From the NCBI GenBank assembly GCA_965230045.1, contig OZ245940.1, positions 2,046,001 through 2,110,000 on the forward strand: a stretch of DNA of 64,000 nt, written 5' to 3'. The number at the start of each line of letters is the position of its first letter. The stretch's first letter is position 1. Below are positions 42,608-51,767 of the stretch, piece after piece. Source of the stretch: G963662905 sp965230045. Lineage in GTDB: Bacteria; Bacteroidota; Bacteroidia; Bacteroidales; WRLA01. The notes under the pieces were generated by a model. The model saw only the letters and a program-made list of their open reading frames with translations, searched no databases and was not told the DNA's origin. A program made the position numbers and the translations under genes.

Positions 42608-43693
42608 CTAAAAATAAGATTTTGTACAGCTTTCAATTTCTTCGCGGACTTTGTCCATCGCAGCAATAAAGGCAAACTGGGCTTTGCTGCGCACAAGGTT
42701 ATGTCCCGGATAGGCCGTTTTATAATAGCGGTCATTTTCCAGGAAATCGGTCAGGAAGCGCAGACCCATAATAAAAGTCATCAGGAAGGGCGAGAAGGGC
42801 AGGAGCGCCTTTTCTTTTTTTGTCAGGAAATTTCCTGCATAAATTTTATAACCAAAACAGAATCCGCGATACAAATCCATACGGAAGGAAATTTTGCTGG
42901 TGTCTTTCTCATCTTCATCAGCCGTATTGCATAAAACACGTATGGCATCCCCAAAGTCGTAATGCACAAAACCGGGCATGACCGTGTCCAGATCAATCAT
43001 GCACAAGGAAAAATCGTGCTCATCAAAAAGGATGTTGTTGAATTTGGTGTCGTTATGCGTGATGCGCAATGGGATGTCGCCTGAGCCAAGCTCTTGAAAA
43101 TACGCCTCCATCTCCTTCCTGCGCTGATGCACAAATGTGATGTTTTGAGCAGCTTCTTCTTTTCGTGATTCATCGGCATTGGCCAATGCTGTATCAAAAT
43201 TGTTAAGGCGGAATTTCAGATTATGAAAATCAGGGATGGGCTCATGAAATCCTTTGGGATTCAGCCCCAGCATATATTTCTGGAATTGCCCAACCGCTTT
43301 TCCGCCTTCCATGGCAATATCTTCAAAATCGGTGCGATCGAAGGAGCGGGCATTTTTTGTGAAGGTAAACATCCGCCAATAGCGGCCTTGCCTGTCCACA
43401 GCATAATACTGCTTGTCCCAGGTGGGGACAGGCCGCGGGAATTTTGCTGCTTTGCCCGGGTTCGATGATTTTTCCTGGCTTTCAATCAGCCGGAAAGCTG
43501 CACGCACTACATTGGATGTCAGTGCGGGAATATTTGGGAAAACATGATGATTGACCTGCTGCAAAAAATAATCCGGAGCCTGTGCATCCGCATTGACACA
43601 ATGCCACGAGCGGTTGATATGCCCATTGCCCACAGGCTCCAGCTTTTGTATTTTTCCTTCTATTTGAAAATATTTCAGACTGTCCATCATCAT
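42608..43693 (-). CDS. APH-family phosphotransferase (N-acetylhexosamine kinase-like)
   Basis: Protein of 361 residues with the aminoglycoside-phosphotransferase kinase fold. The catalytic loop is ITHNDTKFNNILFD (about 210-224) and the metal aspartate lies in CMIDLDTVMPG. The N-terminal GNGHINRSWH is the glycine-rich loop. It resembles proteins labelled NahK or mucin desulfatase in Bacteroidota, which phosphorylate N-acetylhexosamines. A sugar nucleotidyltransferase follows upstream at 44152, separated by three palindromic elements. Start at one of two ATGs (43693 or 43690). Confidence 0.82.
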   Translation of the reverse strand: MMMDSLKYFQIEGKIQKLEPVGNGHINRSWHCVNADAQAPDYFLQQVNHHVFPNIPALTSNVVRAAFRLIESQEKSSNPGKAAKFPRPVPTWDKQYYAVDRQGRYWRMFTFTKNARSFDRTDFEDIAMEGGKAVGQFQKYMLGLNPKGFHEPIPDFHNLKFRLNNFDTALANADESRKEEAAQNITFVHQRRKEMEAYFQELGSGDIPLRITHNDTKFNNILFDEHDFSLCMIDLDTVMPGFVHYDFGDAIRVLCNTADEDEKDTSKISFRMDLYRGFCFGYKIYAGNFLTKKEKALLPFSPFLMTFIMGLRFLTDFLENDRYYKTAYPGHNLVRSKAQFAFIAAMDKVREEIESCTKSYF

Positions 43694-43702
43694 AAGTAAA
43701 AG

Positions 43703-43858
43703 TGCATGTCTATAAAGTCATGTTTTTGTTTCAGAATGTTCGGGCTCGAGGCATTTCATTTGCTGGAAACGAGTAGTCCGCGAAGTTTCGGGATGCCTGT
43801 TTCCAGAAAATGAAATAATCCCGAAGCCTTGGGACACATTATGGACAAACTCTAATTA
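43703..43858. repeat. Palindromic element, copy R4
   Basis: Central hairpin arms ATTTCATTTGCTGGAAAC and GTTTCCAGAAAATGAAAT differ at one pair. The loop here is CGCGAAGTTTCGGG-like rather than the usual GTTTAC. The left end is diverged; the right end GGACAAACTCTAATTAG is clear and shared with R5. Confidence 0.7.
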
Positions 43859-44006
43859 GTTTCCGTCTATAAAGTCCGCTAACTTCGTTACGCTTGCCCG
43901 AAAAATGCTCATTTACCCCAGTAAACTCCGCTTTTTCGGGCTGCACAAGCCTCGTTATCGGACTTTCTAGCTCAGAAACCCGACTCTGTGGACAAACACT
44001 AATTAG
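43854..44006. repeat. Palindromic element, copy R5
   Basis: Near-exact reverse complement of R3 (4500-4650), including TTCGTTACGCTTGCCCGAAA and GGAGTTTAC in complement. Its ends AATTAG...CTAATTAG join R4 and R6 by shared bases. Confidence 0.75.
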
Positions 44007-44154
44007 TGTCTGTCCATAAAGTACTGTGCTTGATTCAGAATGTTCGAGGTCGAGGCATTTCTTTTGCTGGAAACGAGGAGTTTACTGACGTAAATGACTG
44101 TTTCCAGCAAAAGAAATAACGCTGAGATCGGACATTATGGACAAGCACTAATTA
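44001..44154. repeat. Palindromic element, copy R6
   Basis: Best preserved copy. The ends AATTAGTGTCTGTCCATAAA and the inverted TAATTAGTGCTTGTCCATAA match closely. The inner hairpin TTTCTTTTGCTGGAAAC/GTTTCCAGCAAAAGAAA is a perfect 17-bp stem, with loop GTTTACTGACGTAAAT. Its last bases supply the stop codon (TAA) of the nucleotidyltransferase at 44152. Confidence 0.8.
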
Positions 44155-45057
44155 TGGCCATAAGTTCTCCGGATAAACACCCTCCCCAACCAACTTCTTG
44201 ATATTGTCCATCGCCAATTGCTTGTCTTCTTTAAAAGTAATGCCAAACCATGAAGATGAAGTGGGCAAAACCTTAACTGTTGCTGTGCCTTTATTGATCA
44301 GATTATTCACCTCAGTTGGAATGTAATATTCTGATTTTTCTTTGTTTATGTTCTCATCCAGGAAATCCTTGAAACCTGTTTCGAGATGTTGAAAATATTT
44401 TGGCGTAAAGCCCCAGAAATTCATGGAAACGATATCTTCTTCTTTGAGCGGATGTGGTTTTTCCTGTTCATCAAGGTATTGGATGCCGTTTTCTTCGCGC
44501 TTGATCTTTGTGCGTTCGGTAACAGTCGTAAGCAGCATTTCATCATTGCTTTCGCAGATACCTCGCGACACATAACCAAATTCCGAAAGCGTGTTTTTGA
44601 GCCTGTAGCCCACCATAGCGAAATTGTGGCTTTCGGTATCCTGTTGTTCCAGGAAACGGGCAAGCTGTTCAAAAGAATCGCGCCCATAGAAATCGTCGGC
44701 ATTGATCACGGCAAAAGGTTCTTTGATTTCCTGAGCGGCCATTAAAACGGCATGACCTGTTCCCCAGGGCTTTTTGCGTTCTGCCGGCAGCTGATAGCCT
44801 TCCGGTAGTTTGTCAAGTTCCTGCATCACGTAAGAGCAGGGGATTTTATCTTCAAATTTGCGCATCACCACTTCCACAAACTCTTCACGTATGGCTTCGC
44901 GGATGATGAATACCACGCGGCCAAATCCGGCGTGAATCGCATCGTAAATGGAATAGTCGATAATGGTCTCGCCCGAAGGGCCCAGTTTATCGGTTTGCTT
45001 GAGGCCACCATAGCGGCTGCCCATTCCGGCGGCGAGTATCAGTAAGGTTGGTTTCAT
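44152..45057 (-). CDS. Sugar-phosphate nucleotidyltransferase
   Basis: Protein of 301 residues joining a sugar-1-phosphate to a nucleotide. The N-terminal signature LILAAGMGSRYGGLKQ is complete, with FAVINADDFYG for the metal-binding aspartate. The relation to UTP-glucose-1-phosphate uridylyltransferases is by fold; the sugar is not clear. With the hexosamine-kinase-like gene at 42608 it could form a salvage route, but three mobile palindromes now separate them. Its stop codon lies inside R6. Confidence 0.85.
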   Translation of the reverse strand: MKPTLLILAAGMGSRYGGLKQTDKLGPSGETIIDYSIYDAIHAGFGRVVFIIREAIREEFVEVVMRKFEDKIPCSYVMQELDKLPEGYQLPAERKKPWGTGHAVLMAAQEIKEPFAVINADDFYGRDSFEQLARFLEQQDTESHNFAMVGYRLKNTLSEFGYVSRGICESNDEMLLTTVTERTKIKREENGIQYLDEQEKPHPLKEEDIVSMNFWGFTPKYFQHLETGFKDFLDENINKEKSEYYIPTEVNNLINKGTATVKVLPTSSSWFGITFKEDKQLAMDNIKKLVGEGVYPENLWP

Positions 45058-45262
45058 AATGAATATTCTAATGTATGTTTATTATGTTTCAAGGGCAAAT
45101 GTAGGGAATATGTGCAAAATGCAAAGGGCTCAGTACCCTAAAGGAGCAATTAACAAAATATTAAAGCCGGAAGGACTTAAAAGCAAAGCCTGAGATTTTT
45201 AAAAGTGGTGTAATGGCAGCCAATTGGCTTTTTGCCATTTAATTGATTAGGCTTGGTATGTT

Positions 45263-45520
45263 TTAATCATAATGAAATCTACATGCATAAATCAGGAGTT
45301 CATTCTCAATTACTTGATAAACAAGTCTGTGTTCAAGGTCAATCCTTCTGGACCAATAACCGGACAAATCATACTTTAATGGCTCAGGCTTTCCTTTGCC
45401 TTCAAACGGCTCTTGTTTTATGTCTTTTATTAAATCGATTATTTTTTTCAAGACCCTTTTATCTGCTTTTTGCCAATACAAATAGTCTTGCCAGGCATTT
45501 TCGGAGAATGTAATAAGCAT
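45263..45520 (-). CDS. yoeB: YoeB-type mRNA interferase toxin
   Basis: Toxin of 85 residues that cuts mRNA on the ribosome. The active-site residues fall exactly where E. coli YoeB has them: Glu46 (KPEPLKY), Arg65 (LEHRLVY) and His83 (CRFHYD). The upstream antitoxin ends 2 bp before its start. It stands beside IS1380 copy 2 in the accessory patch. Confidence 0.93.
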   Translation of the reverse strand: MLITFSENAWQDYLYWQKADKRVLKKIIDLIKDIKQEPFEGKGKPEPLKYDLSGYWSRRIDLEHRLVYQVIENELLIYACRFHYD

Positions 45521-45522
45521 AT

Positions 45523-45774
45523 TTATTCTTGCTCTTTTGGTTTTACAGTTTTGCCCGTTTTCATTTGTTGAATTGACTCATAAAGCCGGTCAGCATTTTT
45601 CCTTGAGCTCAATAAATGAATTGTTTCCATTAGGGAGTTATATTCATCCAATGAAATTAAAACAGTTCCTTTGCCGCTTTTACGTTTAATGATCAGTGTT
45701 TCATTGTTGTCTTCAACACTATCCAAATATTTTTTTAATTCTGCCCTAAACTCTGAATAATTGGCCGCAATCAT
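45523..45774 (-). CDS. yefM: YefM/Phd-type antitoxin
   Basis: Protein of 83 residues from the ATG at 45774; upstream residues of the longer frame (MYLRKNVKKKI) are basic and unlikely. It has the N-terminal DNA-binding region SEFRAELKKYLDSVEDNNE and VLISLDEYNSLMETIHLL, typical of YefM. The C-terminal tail is flexible and would hold the YoeB toxin. It probably represses its own operon. Confidence 0.9.
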   Translation of the reverse strand: MIAANYSEFRAELKKYLDSVEDNNETLIIKRKSGKGTVLISLDEYNSLMETIHLLSSRKNADRLYESIQQMKTGKTVKPKEQE

Positions 45775-45860
45775 AATTTTCTTTTTTACGTTCTTTCTTA
45801 AGTACAAAAATAAGTACTTTTATACCATTTTCCAAATTTTTCCGAGCTAAATTTCTATAC

Positions 45861-47551
45861 CCTAAATTATTCATAAACCAAAAAAAAATAGGGAAATTTG
45901 TGCGATACCTCATTGATATTCAGTATCTTTATGTCGGCAAACAAAAACAAAAATCCCTATGGCTAAAAATACAAAGAATATTTCAAACAGTGGCACAAAA
46001 CCACAGGAAATTACACAAAAGAGCCTTTTTCCTCTCACCAGTTCAAATGGCAAAAAGGTTGAGGTTAACTTTACTTTGAAAAAGACATCAAGTGATGGCG
46101 GCCTATTATTGCTTCGCGAAGTAGAAAAACAGCTTGGTTTAATCGACAGCCTTGCAGGCTGCATTGAAGACCCCCGCAACCAAAGTTATGTCAAGCACAG
46201 CACAAAACGCCTTCTAAGCCAGCGTATTATGCAAATTGCTGCAGGCTTTGAAGATGCAAATGACTGCAATGCGCTCAGGGACGATGAGGTAGTTAAGGTA
46301 TGCTGTGAGACTACAGAAAGCCTTTCAGCCCAGCCTACAATGAGTCGTTTTGAGAATCAAATCACGGCTTCTCAGAACTACAAAATGGCCAAGGTCTTTG
46401 TAGATAAATTTATCGCTTCCTATGACCACGAACCAAAAATTATTATACTTGATTCTGACGATACAAGCAGCTTAACATATGGTAATCAGCAGCTTACCAT
46501 GTTCAATAATTACTACGGGGACTATTGCTATATGCCTTTGCACATATATGAAGGCTTTTCGGGCAAGCTGGTAACCACTATCCTCAAACCTGGCCGCCGC
46601 AGCAAAAGCCTTGATGTTTTTTCGATCCACAAACGCATCATAAGCTACCTGCGCCAGCATTGGCCCAACACGATGATCATCCTTAGGGGCGACAGCCATT
46701 TTTGTTCCAAAGAGTTTATGGAGTGGGCAAGGGAGAGCCATAGGGTTGAATTTATCACAGGGCTCAGTGGCAATTCTGTTTTAAACCAAAAGGCCAAAAT
46801 AACCATAGAAAGCGCCAAAAAAAACTTCCAACAGTCGGGTACACCAGTGAAACGTTATCATAGCTTTCAATATCAGGCATCCAGTTGGGCTTTTGCCGAA
46901 CGAGTGGTAGTCAAAGTAGAAGTAAGCAGCATGGGGACAAATGTAAGGTATATTGTCAGCAGCCTGCAAAATGTTCGTGCCAAGGCGCTTTACGAACAAG
47001 GATATTGTGCAAGGGGCGCAGCCGAATTGCGTATCAAAGAACATAAAACATACCTTAAGTCGGACAGGATGTCCTGCAACAGCTTTAAGGCCAATCAGTT
47101 CAGGTTGTTTTTGCATTCTGCTGCTTATGTCCTGATGCACAGCTTGCAAAGCATGGCGTTAGTAGGGACAGAGTTTGCTAAAGCAACTATGAAAACACTT
47201 CAATTGAAGCTGATCAAAGTAGCTGCCCGGATCAAAGTACTGAAATCAAAAATTAAAATAGAGCTGCCTGCAGAATTTTACAGCGACCGGGTGTTTATGA
47301 AATGCTTTAAGAAATTTGAAACCCTAAGGATTTAGGCCAAAATTCGGTAAGCTAATGTTCTTCAACATCTTGATGTCAAATAAAATTATCAATGGGCTTT
47401 ACTGGAAAACCCAAATAGGAAAATGATGCTCATAAGCCATGTGATTAGGGTAAATAAATAGAAATTCAAGCAGTTAATCTTGATTCGCAATGCCTGACCC
47501 TGCTCGGTTAAAAAATTTTGTCTGTTTTTGGGAGTTTATGAATTAAACAGG
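45861..47551 (+). mobile_element. IS1380-family insertion sequence, copy 2 (complete)
   Basis: Length 1,691 bp, the same as copy 1. It starts CCTAAATTATTCATAAAC and ends with the inverted end ...GAATTAAACAGG. It is flanked by a 4-bp target duplication ATAC (45857-45860 and 47552-47555). Compared with copy 1 it has two nucleotide changes giving residue changes in the gene, but nine substitutions clustered between positions matching 2335 and 2424 of copy 1. The insertion lies 85 bp from the yefM start. Confidence 0.93.
45959..47335 (+). CDS. IS1380-family transposase (copy 2)
   Basis: Twin of the gene at 905-2281, 458 residues, with Phe for Tyr at about residue 98 and Ile for Val at about residue 425. 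All DDE-core motifs described for copy 1 are present (LDSDDT, RGDSHFCSKEFMEW). The frame is intact and probably active. Confidence 0.93.
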   Translation: MAKNTKNISNSGTKPQEITQKSLFPLTSSNGKKVEVNFTLKKTSSDGGLLLLREVEKQLGLIDSLAGCIEDPRNQSYVKHSTKRLLSQRIMQIAAGFEDANDCNALRDDEVVKVCCETTESLSAQPTMSRFENQITASQNYKMAKVFVDKFIASYDHEPKIIILDSDDTSSLTYGNQQLTMFNNYYGDYCYMPLHIYEGFSGKLVTTILKPGRRSKSLDVFSIHKRIISYLRQHWPNTMIILRGDSHFCSKEFMEWARESHRVEFITGLSGNSVLNQKAKITIESAKKNFQQSGTPVKRYHSFQYQASSWAFAERVVVKVEVSSMGTNVRYIVSSLQNVRAKALYEQGYCARGAAELRIKEHKTYLKSDRMSCNSFKANQFRLFLHSAAYVLMHSLQSMALVGTEFAKATMKTLQLKLIKVAARIKVLKSKIKIELPAEFYSDRVFMKCFKKFETLRI

Positions 47552-47599
47552 ATACAACTGATTTAAACCTCAATAGTTTGGCCAGATTAATTGATGTCC

Positions 47600-48508
47600 T
47601 TATTTTTCGATTACAATTTTTTTGCTCAAAATACATACGTTCCCGCTTATTATTTGAATAATGTACATTCCAGACATTAGATCGCATACGTCAATGTTTG
47701 TTGTTTCATTCGTTAACATTTGGCTCCTGCATAGCTTGCCTAAAGCCGATCTTATTTTGAGATTTGGCTTTTTTAATAGGATTTCTTTCGGGACAGTGAT
47801 TTGAAACTTGTATTTTGCCGGATTCGGGTAAATTCGTATTTCGGAGCTATTAAGGTGATAATCAATGCTCAATGTTAAACAGCTGTCGGTTGCTGACAAA
47901 TTGCAGGGATATTCCGGGTAAATAAGGTTAGTGTCAATATATAAAGCGCATAAATTGCTTCCACCCTCAAAAGCTGTTAATTCTTCAACGATGCCCGTTA
48001 TGCTTCCAATTCCTTCAATTATCTCTGCTTCACCGTATTGGAATACCAGCTTTTTATGTTGGTTGTTATTGATTAAAACGGAATCAATGAAGGCAACAAT
48101 TAAGGGTTGGTTCCAGTTGAGATAGCTAAAAAGGGTGTCTCCAGTTTCTAAGTTGAAGTCATAGATGAGGTTTTCTTCTGTCGCGCCTTTTGGAATATAA
48201 AATACTTGTCTTTTTATGGTATCATCGCGGATAGCACCCAGATAATCCGGTCCTTGAATTTTGGTGTTTAAACAGAAAATATCATATTCTGTCTTTTCAA
48301 TTTTCTTGTAATGCCGGTTCGCAATTGTAGTATCACCGGAATAATATGTTTCATAGTAGTTTGTGTATCCATGAACGGGTGGGGGGATTGTTCCGTTATT
48401 GTGCAGAATACACCATTTTGCGTTGGAGTCGGGCAATGGAATGTACGACTGCCCGTAAATGCTTATTGTCAATAAGATTGCCAAGGTGGTGGTTGTTAGG
48501 TTTTTCAT
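47600..48508 (-). CDS. T9SS-exported protein with type A sorting domain
   Basis: Protein of 302 residues. The signal peptide (about 1-19) ends YGQ. The middle is beta-rich and unnamed (LPDSNAKWCILHNNGTIPP). The C-terminal 80 residues form a type A sorting domain starting IRIYPNPAKYKFQI and ending LSKKIVIEK. It ends 49 bp from the right end of IS copy 2. Role unknown; it may be a small surface protein. Confidence 0.82.
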   Translation of the reverse strand: MKNLTTTTLAILLTISIYGQSYIPLPDSNAKWCILHNNGTIPPPVHGYTNYYETYYSGDTTIANRHYKKIEKTEYDIFCLNTKIQGPDYLGAIRDDTIKRQVFYIPKGATEENLIYDFNLETGDTLFSYLNWNQPLIVAFIDSVLINNNQHKKLVFQYGEAEIIEGIGSITGIVEELTAFEGGSNLCALYIDTNLIYPEYPCNLSATDSCLTLSIDYHLNSSEIRIYPNPAKYKFQITVPKEILLKKPNLKIRSALGKLCRSQMLTNETTNIDVCDLMSGMYIIQIISGNVCILSKKIVIEK

Positions 48509-48662
48509 TTTTTTTTTTTTTTGAATTCAATAATAGAGGCAATATGCAGAAGCAAAAATTTCAAAACTCTAACTTGCCAAATCAATGCGATTTAGAGTAA
48601 AAGTACAAATTTTAAAATGCATAAACGACTTACTTAGGTATATTGTTTCTTATTGCCAGTTA

Positions 48663-50408
48663 TCATTCATTTATCATTTCTAAAAAGTCTTTCTCATAAA
48701 GTATTTTTATGTTACATCCATCATTATTATATTTTATAATCTTATTCATTTTTGATGGGCCAGGGTCTGTTCCTGTAATTACGAAATTTGTCTTTTTTGT
48801 AATTCCCGTATCAATATCAGCTCCCATGTTTTTTACTATCTGTGCGGCCTCCAGTCTTTTTATTTTCTCAAGTACTCCAGTAAAAACAACTTTTTTATTA
48901 TAAAATGGGCTATCTGGATTTGCATTCTCTAAATCAGGTTTTAACACGTCACCTTGTAATCTATCGTGACCGCTTGTTGGGAATGATTGTTTTGATTGTT
49001 TTTTAGGTTTAACTTTGGAAAAGTCAGGCGCTTCTCCTTTTTGAACTTTTAAATATAATCTTGCACAAGCCTCAGCGTCGCAGCCAGCATCGTGATGATT
49101 GTCTAAATTAATATCGTATGAGGAACAAGCATCGTTTAGTTTTTGTCCAGTAAGTTTAAATGTGCAATCGTAATCAAACTGAGGAATTGCTATATCATAA
49201 TAATCCAAAGTTTGTCTAAGGCAATCAATGTCAAATTCTGCATTATGTGCAACAATTTTCTTGGAATCAATTATCGGATATATTTCCTTCCAAATTTCCG
49301 GAAAGAGAGGTTTGTTTTCTGTCATAGTTGACGAAATTCCGTGGATTTTAGTATTCCACTTAGAATATTCATTATTGGGTGGTTGTATAAGTTCACAAAT
49401 GGTTTGTTTTATTTCTCCATTTTCAACAATAGATATTCCAATTTGGCAAATACTCCATCTTTTCCCAATTGCTGTTTCAACATCAATTGCAATAAAGTCA
49501 TGATCCATATTTTCTGCTTTTGGTTTTTTAATAGGCTTTGTTTTAGAGCTAATTGTCTTTACATAATTGTTGATATTAATTCCGCAATCTTTTAACTCGA
49601 TAGCTAATTCTGAAACAATTAATGATAAGTCATCTTTTAATGTTAGGTCTGAATTAAAATGGTCTAATAAAGAATCAATTAAGTTTGGCAAATCATTTGC
49701 TTGAGCAACTTCTCTGATTCTTAAAATTGATATATTGTAATCCTTTATCCTGCTATTTTTTAATAATTTTTCTAATATTTCCGCTTCCTCATCCCAAACG
49801 ACAACCAAGTTTTTATTTAAAAAATCTCGTACTTCAAATAACTCCCAAATGTCTTTAAAACTATTGTCCTCAATCCACTCTTGTTCAAAGTCAAATAACT
49901 CTAATGTTTTCTGAAACTTTTTAGTTTTTACAATCCTTTTTGGAGGGCTAAAGTTATATGTATCGGTGTCAGCAATTTTTTCATTTTGAATAAAACATAA
50001 ACCGATTTGAAAAGCACTTAATAAATTATCTGTTCCTTTTAAGAATTGAACTCCAATCAAATCGAATGAAGTGCCAAAATAGCCTTTGAAATCTAATGGA
50101 TTTTTAAACTTACCACTTTTTATTTTTGTTTGAATTGCTTTTTCAAATTCGGGTTTTAATTTCATTCCCCGCTTTTTCATTTCGTTATAAGTTGGTTCAA
50201 GTTTATAAACAGGTTCCCATTCAACATATTTATAAAACTTAAAGTCATTTGCTTTTTCAGGATCAGGAAATGATACTTCAAACCTTGTTTTTTGGGATGA
50301 ATTTGTCTGAACGGAATAGCTTACTCCTTTTCCGATCCATTTAAAGAATCGAACTATTCCCCAAATTGCAAATGCAATTGCTGCTAATATTCCTATTGTT
50401 TCAATCAT
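48663..50408 (-). CDS. Membrane-anchored tandem exonuclease-BRCT protein
   Basis: Protein of 581 residues. A membrane helix occupies about 5-23. Residues 113-255 align by eye with a DEDDh exonuclease domain (FDLIGVQFLKG..., SAFQIGLCFIQNEKI, FKDIWELFEVRDFLNK), but the catalytic Asp/Glu/Asp are replaced (GVQF for AIDVET; WDEEAEIL for HNAEFD). Residues 303-455 are the intact copy: IAIDVET (Asp309, Glu311), AHNAEFD (Asp393), HHDAGCD (His439, Asp444). A BRCT domain follows (about 500-581, KKVVFTGVLEKIKRLEA). So a dead and a live exonuclease stand in tandem. Membrane anchoring is unusual. It shares a duplicated upstream region with the RhuM gene. Confidence 0.85.
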   Translation of the reverse strand: MIETIGILAAIAFAIWGIVRFFKWIGKGVSYSVQTNSSQKTRFEVSFPDPEKANDFKFYKYVEWEPVYKLEPTYNEMKKRGMKLKPEFEKAIQTKIKSGKFKNPLDFKGYFGTSFDLIGVQFLKGTDNLLSAFQIGLCFIQNEKIADTDTYNFSPPKRIVKTKKFQKTLELFDFEQEWIEDNSFKDIWELFEVRDFLNKNLVVVWDEEAEILEKLLKNSRIKDYNISILRIREVAQANDLPNLIDSLLDHFNSDLTLKDDLSLIVSELAIELKDCGININNYVKTISSKTKPIKKPKAENMDHDFIAIDVETAIGKRWSICQIGISIVENGEIKQTICELIQPPNNEYSKWNTKIHGISSTMTENKPLFPEIWKEIYPIIDSKKIVAHNAEFDIDCLRQTLDYYDIAIPQFDYDCTFKLTGQKLNDACSSYDINLDNHHDAGCDAEACARLYLKVQKGEAPDFSKVKPKKQSKQSFPTSGHDRLQGDVLKPDLENANPDSPFYNKKVVFTGVLEKIKRLEAAQIVKNMGADIDTGITKKTNFVITGTDPGPSKMNKIIKYNNDGCNIKILYEKDFLEMINE

Positions 50409-50463
50409 AATACTTGATTTTATCTAATTTGCAGTAACCCCTGCCTATAACCCCACCCCAAAT

Positions 50464-50556
50464 ACCATTGCATCCCCTACAGCAGCAGTTTCTAAAAAAT
50501 CCGTGCTCAAATATAAACAATCTATTTCGAATAGATGCGAAATTGTTGTAAAAGTG
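50464..50556 (-). repeat. 93-bp direct repeat, copy 1 (upstream of exonuclease gene)
   Basis: Matches 51768-51860 with five mismatches (about 95% identity). On the minus strand it holds TATATTTG (complement at 50508-50515), a Bacteroidota -7 box, and a palindrome ATCTATT-TCG-AATAGAT. It lies 56 bp before the start of the exonuclease gene. Confidence 0.85.
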
Positions 50557-50622
50557 CAGGATTTTTAAATTGGTTGTTGGAGTAGAATGCTAGAAATTTG
50601 TGCTGTTACTTTTGGCCCGTAT

Positions 50623-51666
50623 TTATTTGGGTTTCCTGTATTTATAGTTTTTTTCTTCTTTTATTTTGGACTGAAGTATGAGTTTATCAAAATCAGAAAT
50701 GTAATTTTTGTCCTGAACAAGTCGGTATTTATCATATTCAGTTTCTGCTTTCAGTTTGGCCTCAAGTGATGATACTTTGCCTTTATCCAATAGTATAGGA
50801 TAATCGGATAATTCTAAAAATCTATCCAAATATGACACCCAATCTTTCATGTTCATCACAACTCCCCGGCTAGCTCTGTTTTCAGCTAAGTCTAGATATG
50901 CAGAAACCATTCGTTCTAATTCTTTTAGATGTGCCCGGTTAAGGTAATTTTTAGCAATACTTACATCTGATTTTAAGATTTTGCCTTCAGGAGCATTTTT
51001 CCAAGATCTTAAACCCATAAAAGCTTTAGTAGCATCCACTTCATTATATATAATTTCTGCTGCAGTTCTTCCTTGAATAGCCCAATGCATTTTATTTTGC
51101 ACTTCTGAAAAAAAGATCCTAGTCATTTCATCATTTTGGTCATAATCAGCCGACAATGCGTATATGTCGGTTACTTTTTGGTAAAAACGTCTTTCACTCA
51201 AGCGGATTTCTCGAATGCGCTCGAGCATTTCATCGAAATAGTCTTGACCAAAATGTTTTATTTGCTTTAATCGCTCATCATCCATCGCAAATCCTTTTAC
51301 AATGAATTCGTGCAAGATTTCAGTTGCCCACTTTCTGAATTCTGTGGCTCTATGCGAGTTAACCCTATATCCAACAGCTGTTATGGCTCGTAGGTTATAA
51401 TATTTTGTATTGTACGCTTTACCGTCTGACGCAGTATGTCGGAATTCCCGACATACTGAATTTTCATCAAGTTCAGCATCTGCAAATATGTTTTTGAGGT
51501 GTTCGGTAATTGTACTTCGCCCTTTCTGGAAAAGCTCCGACATCGTTTTCTGAGTTAACCAAAGAGTGTCCTTCTCGAAAAATACTTCAACATTTATTTT
51601 GCCATCTTTTGTTTGGAAGATGACAAAATTTGATAGTTGCTTTGGTTTTTCAATATTGTTCTTCAT
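50623..51666 (-). CDS. RhuM-family protein
   Basis: Protein of 347 residues in the virulence-associated RhuM family. The N-terminal half has a KilA-N/Bro-like DNA-binding look (FFEKDTLWLTQKTMSELFQ ... TKYYNLRAITAVGYRVNSHRA). The second half is helical, with AEIIYNEVDATKAFMGLRSWK. The molecular role is unsettled; relatives occur in mobile and accessory DNA and with Fic or toxin systems. It is flanked by 93-bp direct repeats, fitting insertion or duplication. A separate box TACTTTTG lies near 51683-51690 (minus). Confidence 0.85.
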   Translation of the reverse strand: MKNNIEKPKQLSNFVIFQTKDGKINVEVFFEKDTLWLTQKTMSELFQKGRSTITEHLKNIFADAELDENSVCREFRHTASDGKAYNTKYYNLRAITAVGYRVNSHRATEFRKWATEILHEFIVKGFAMDDERLKQIKHFGQDYFDEMLERIREIRLSERRFYQKVTDIYALSADYDQNDEMTRIFFSEVQNKMHWAIQGRTAAEIIYNEVDATKAFMGLRSWKNAPEGKILKSDVSIAKNYLNRAHLKELERMVSAYLDLAENRASRGVVMNMKDWVSYLDRFLELSDYPILLDKGKVSSLEAKLKAETEYDKYRLVQDKNYISDFDKLILQSKIKEEKNYKYRKPK

Positions 51667-51767
51667 ATATTCTATTTTTTTACAAAAGTACTGTTATTGG
51701 AGATATTGAATTTGTTTTTGAGGCATTATAAATGCAAGAGAGTTTCTTTCAAAAAGAACTTTTATCG

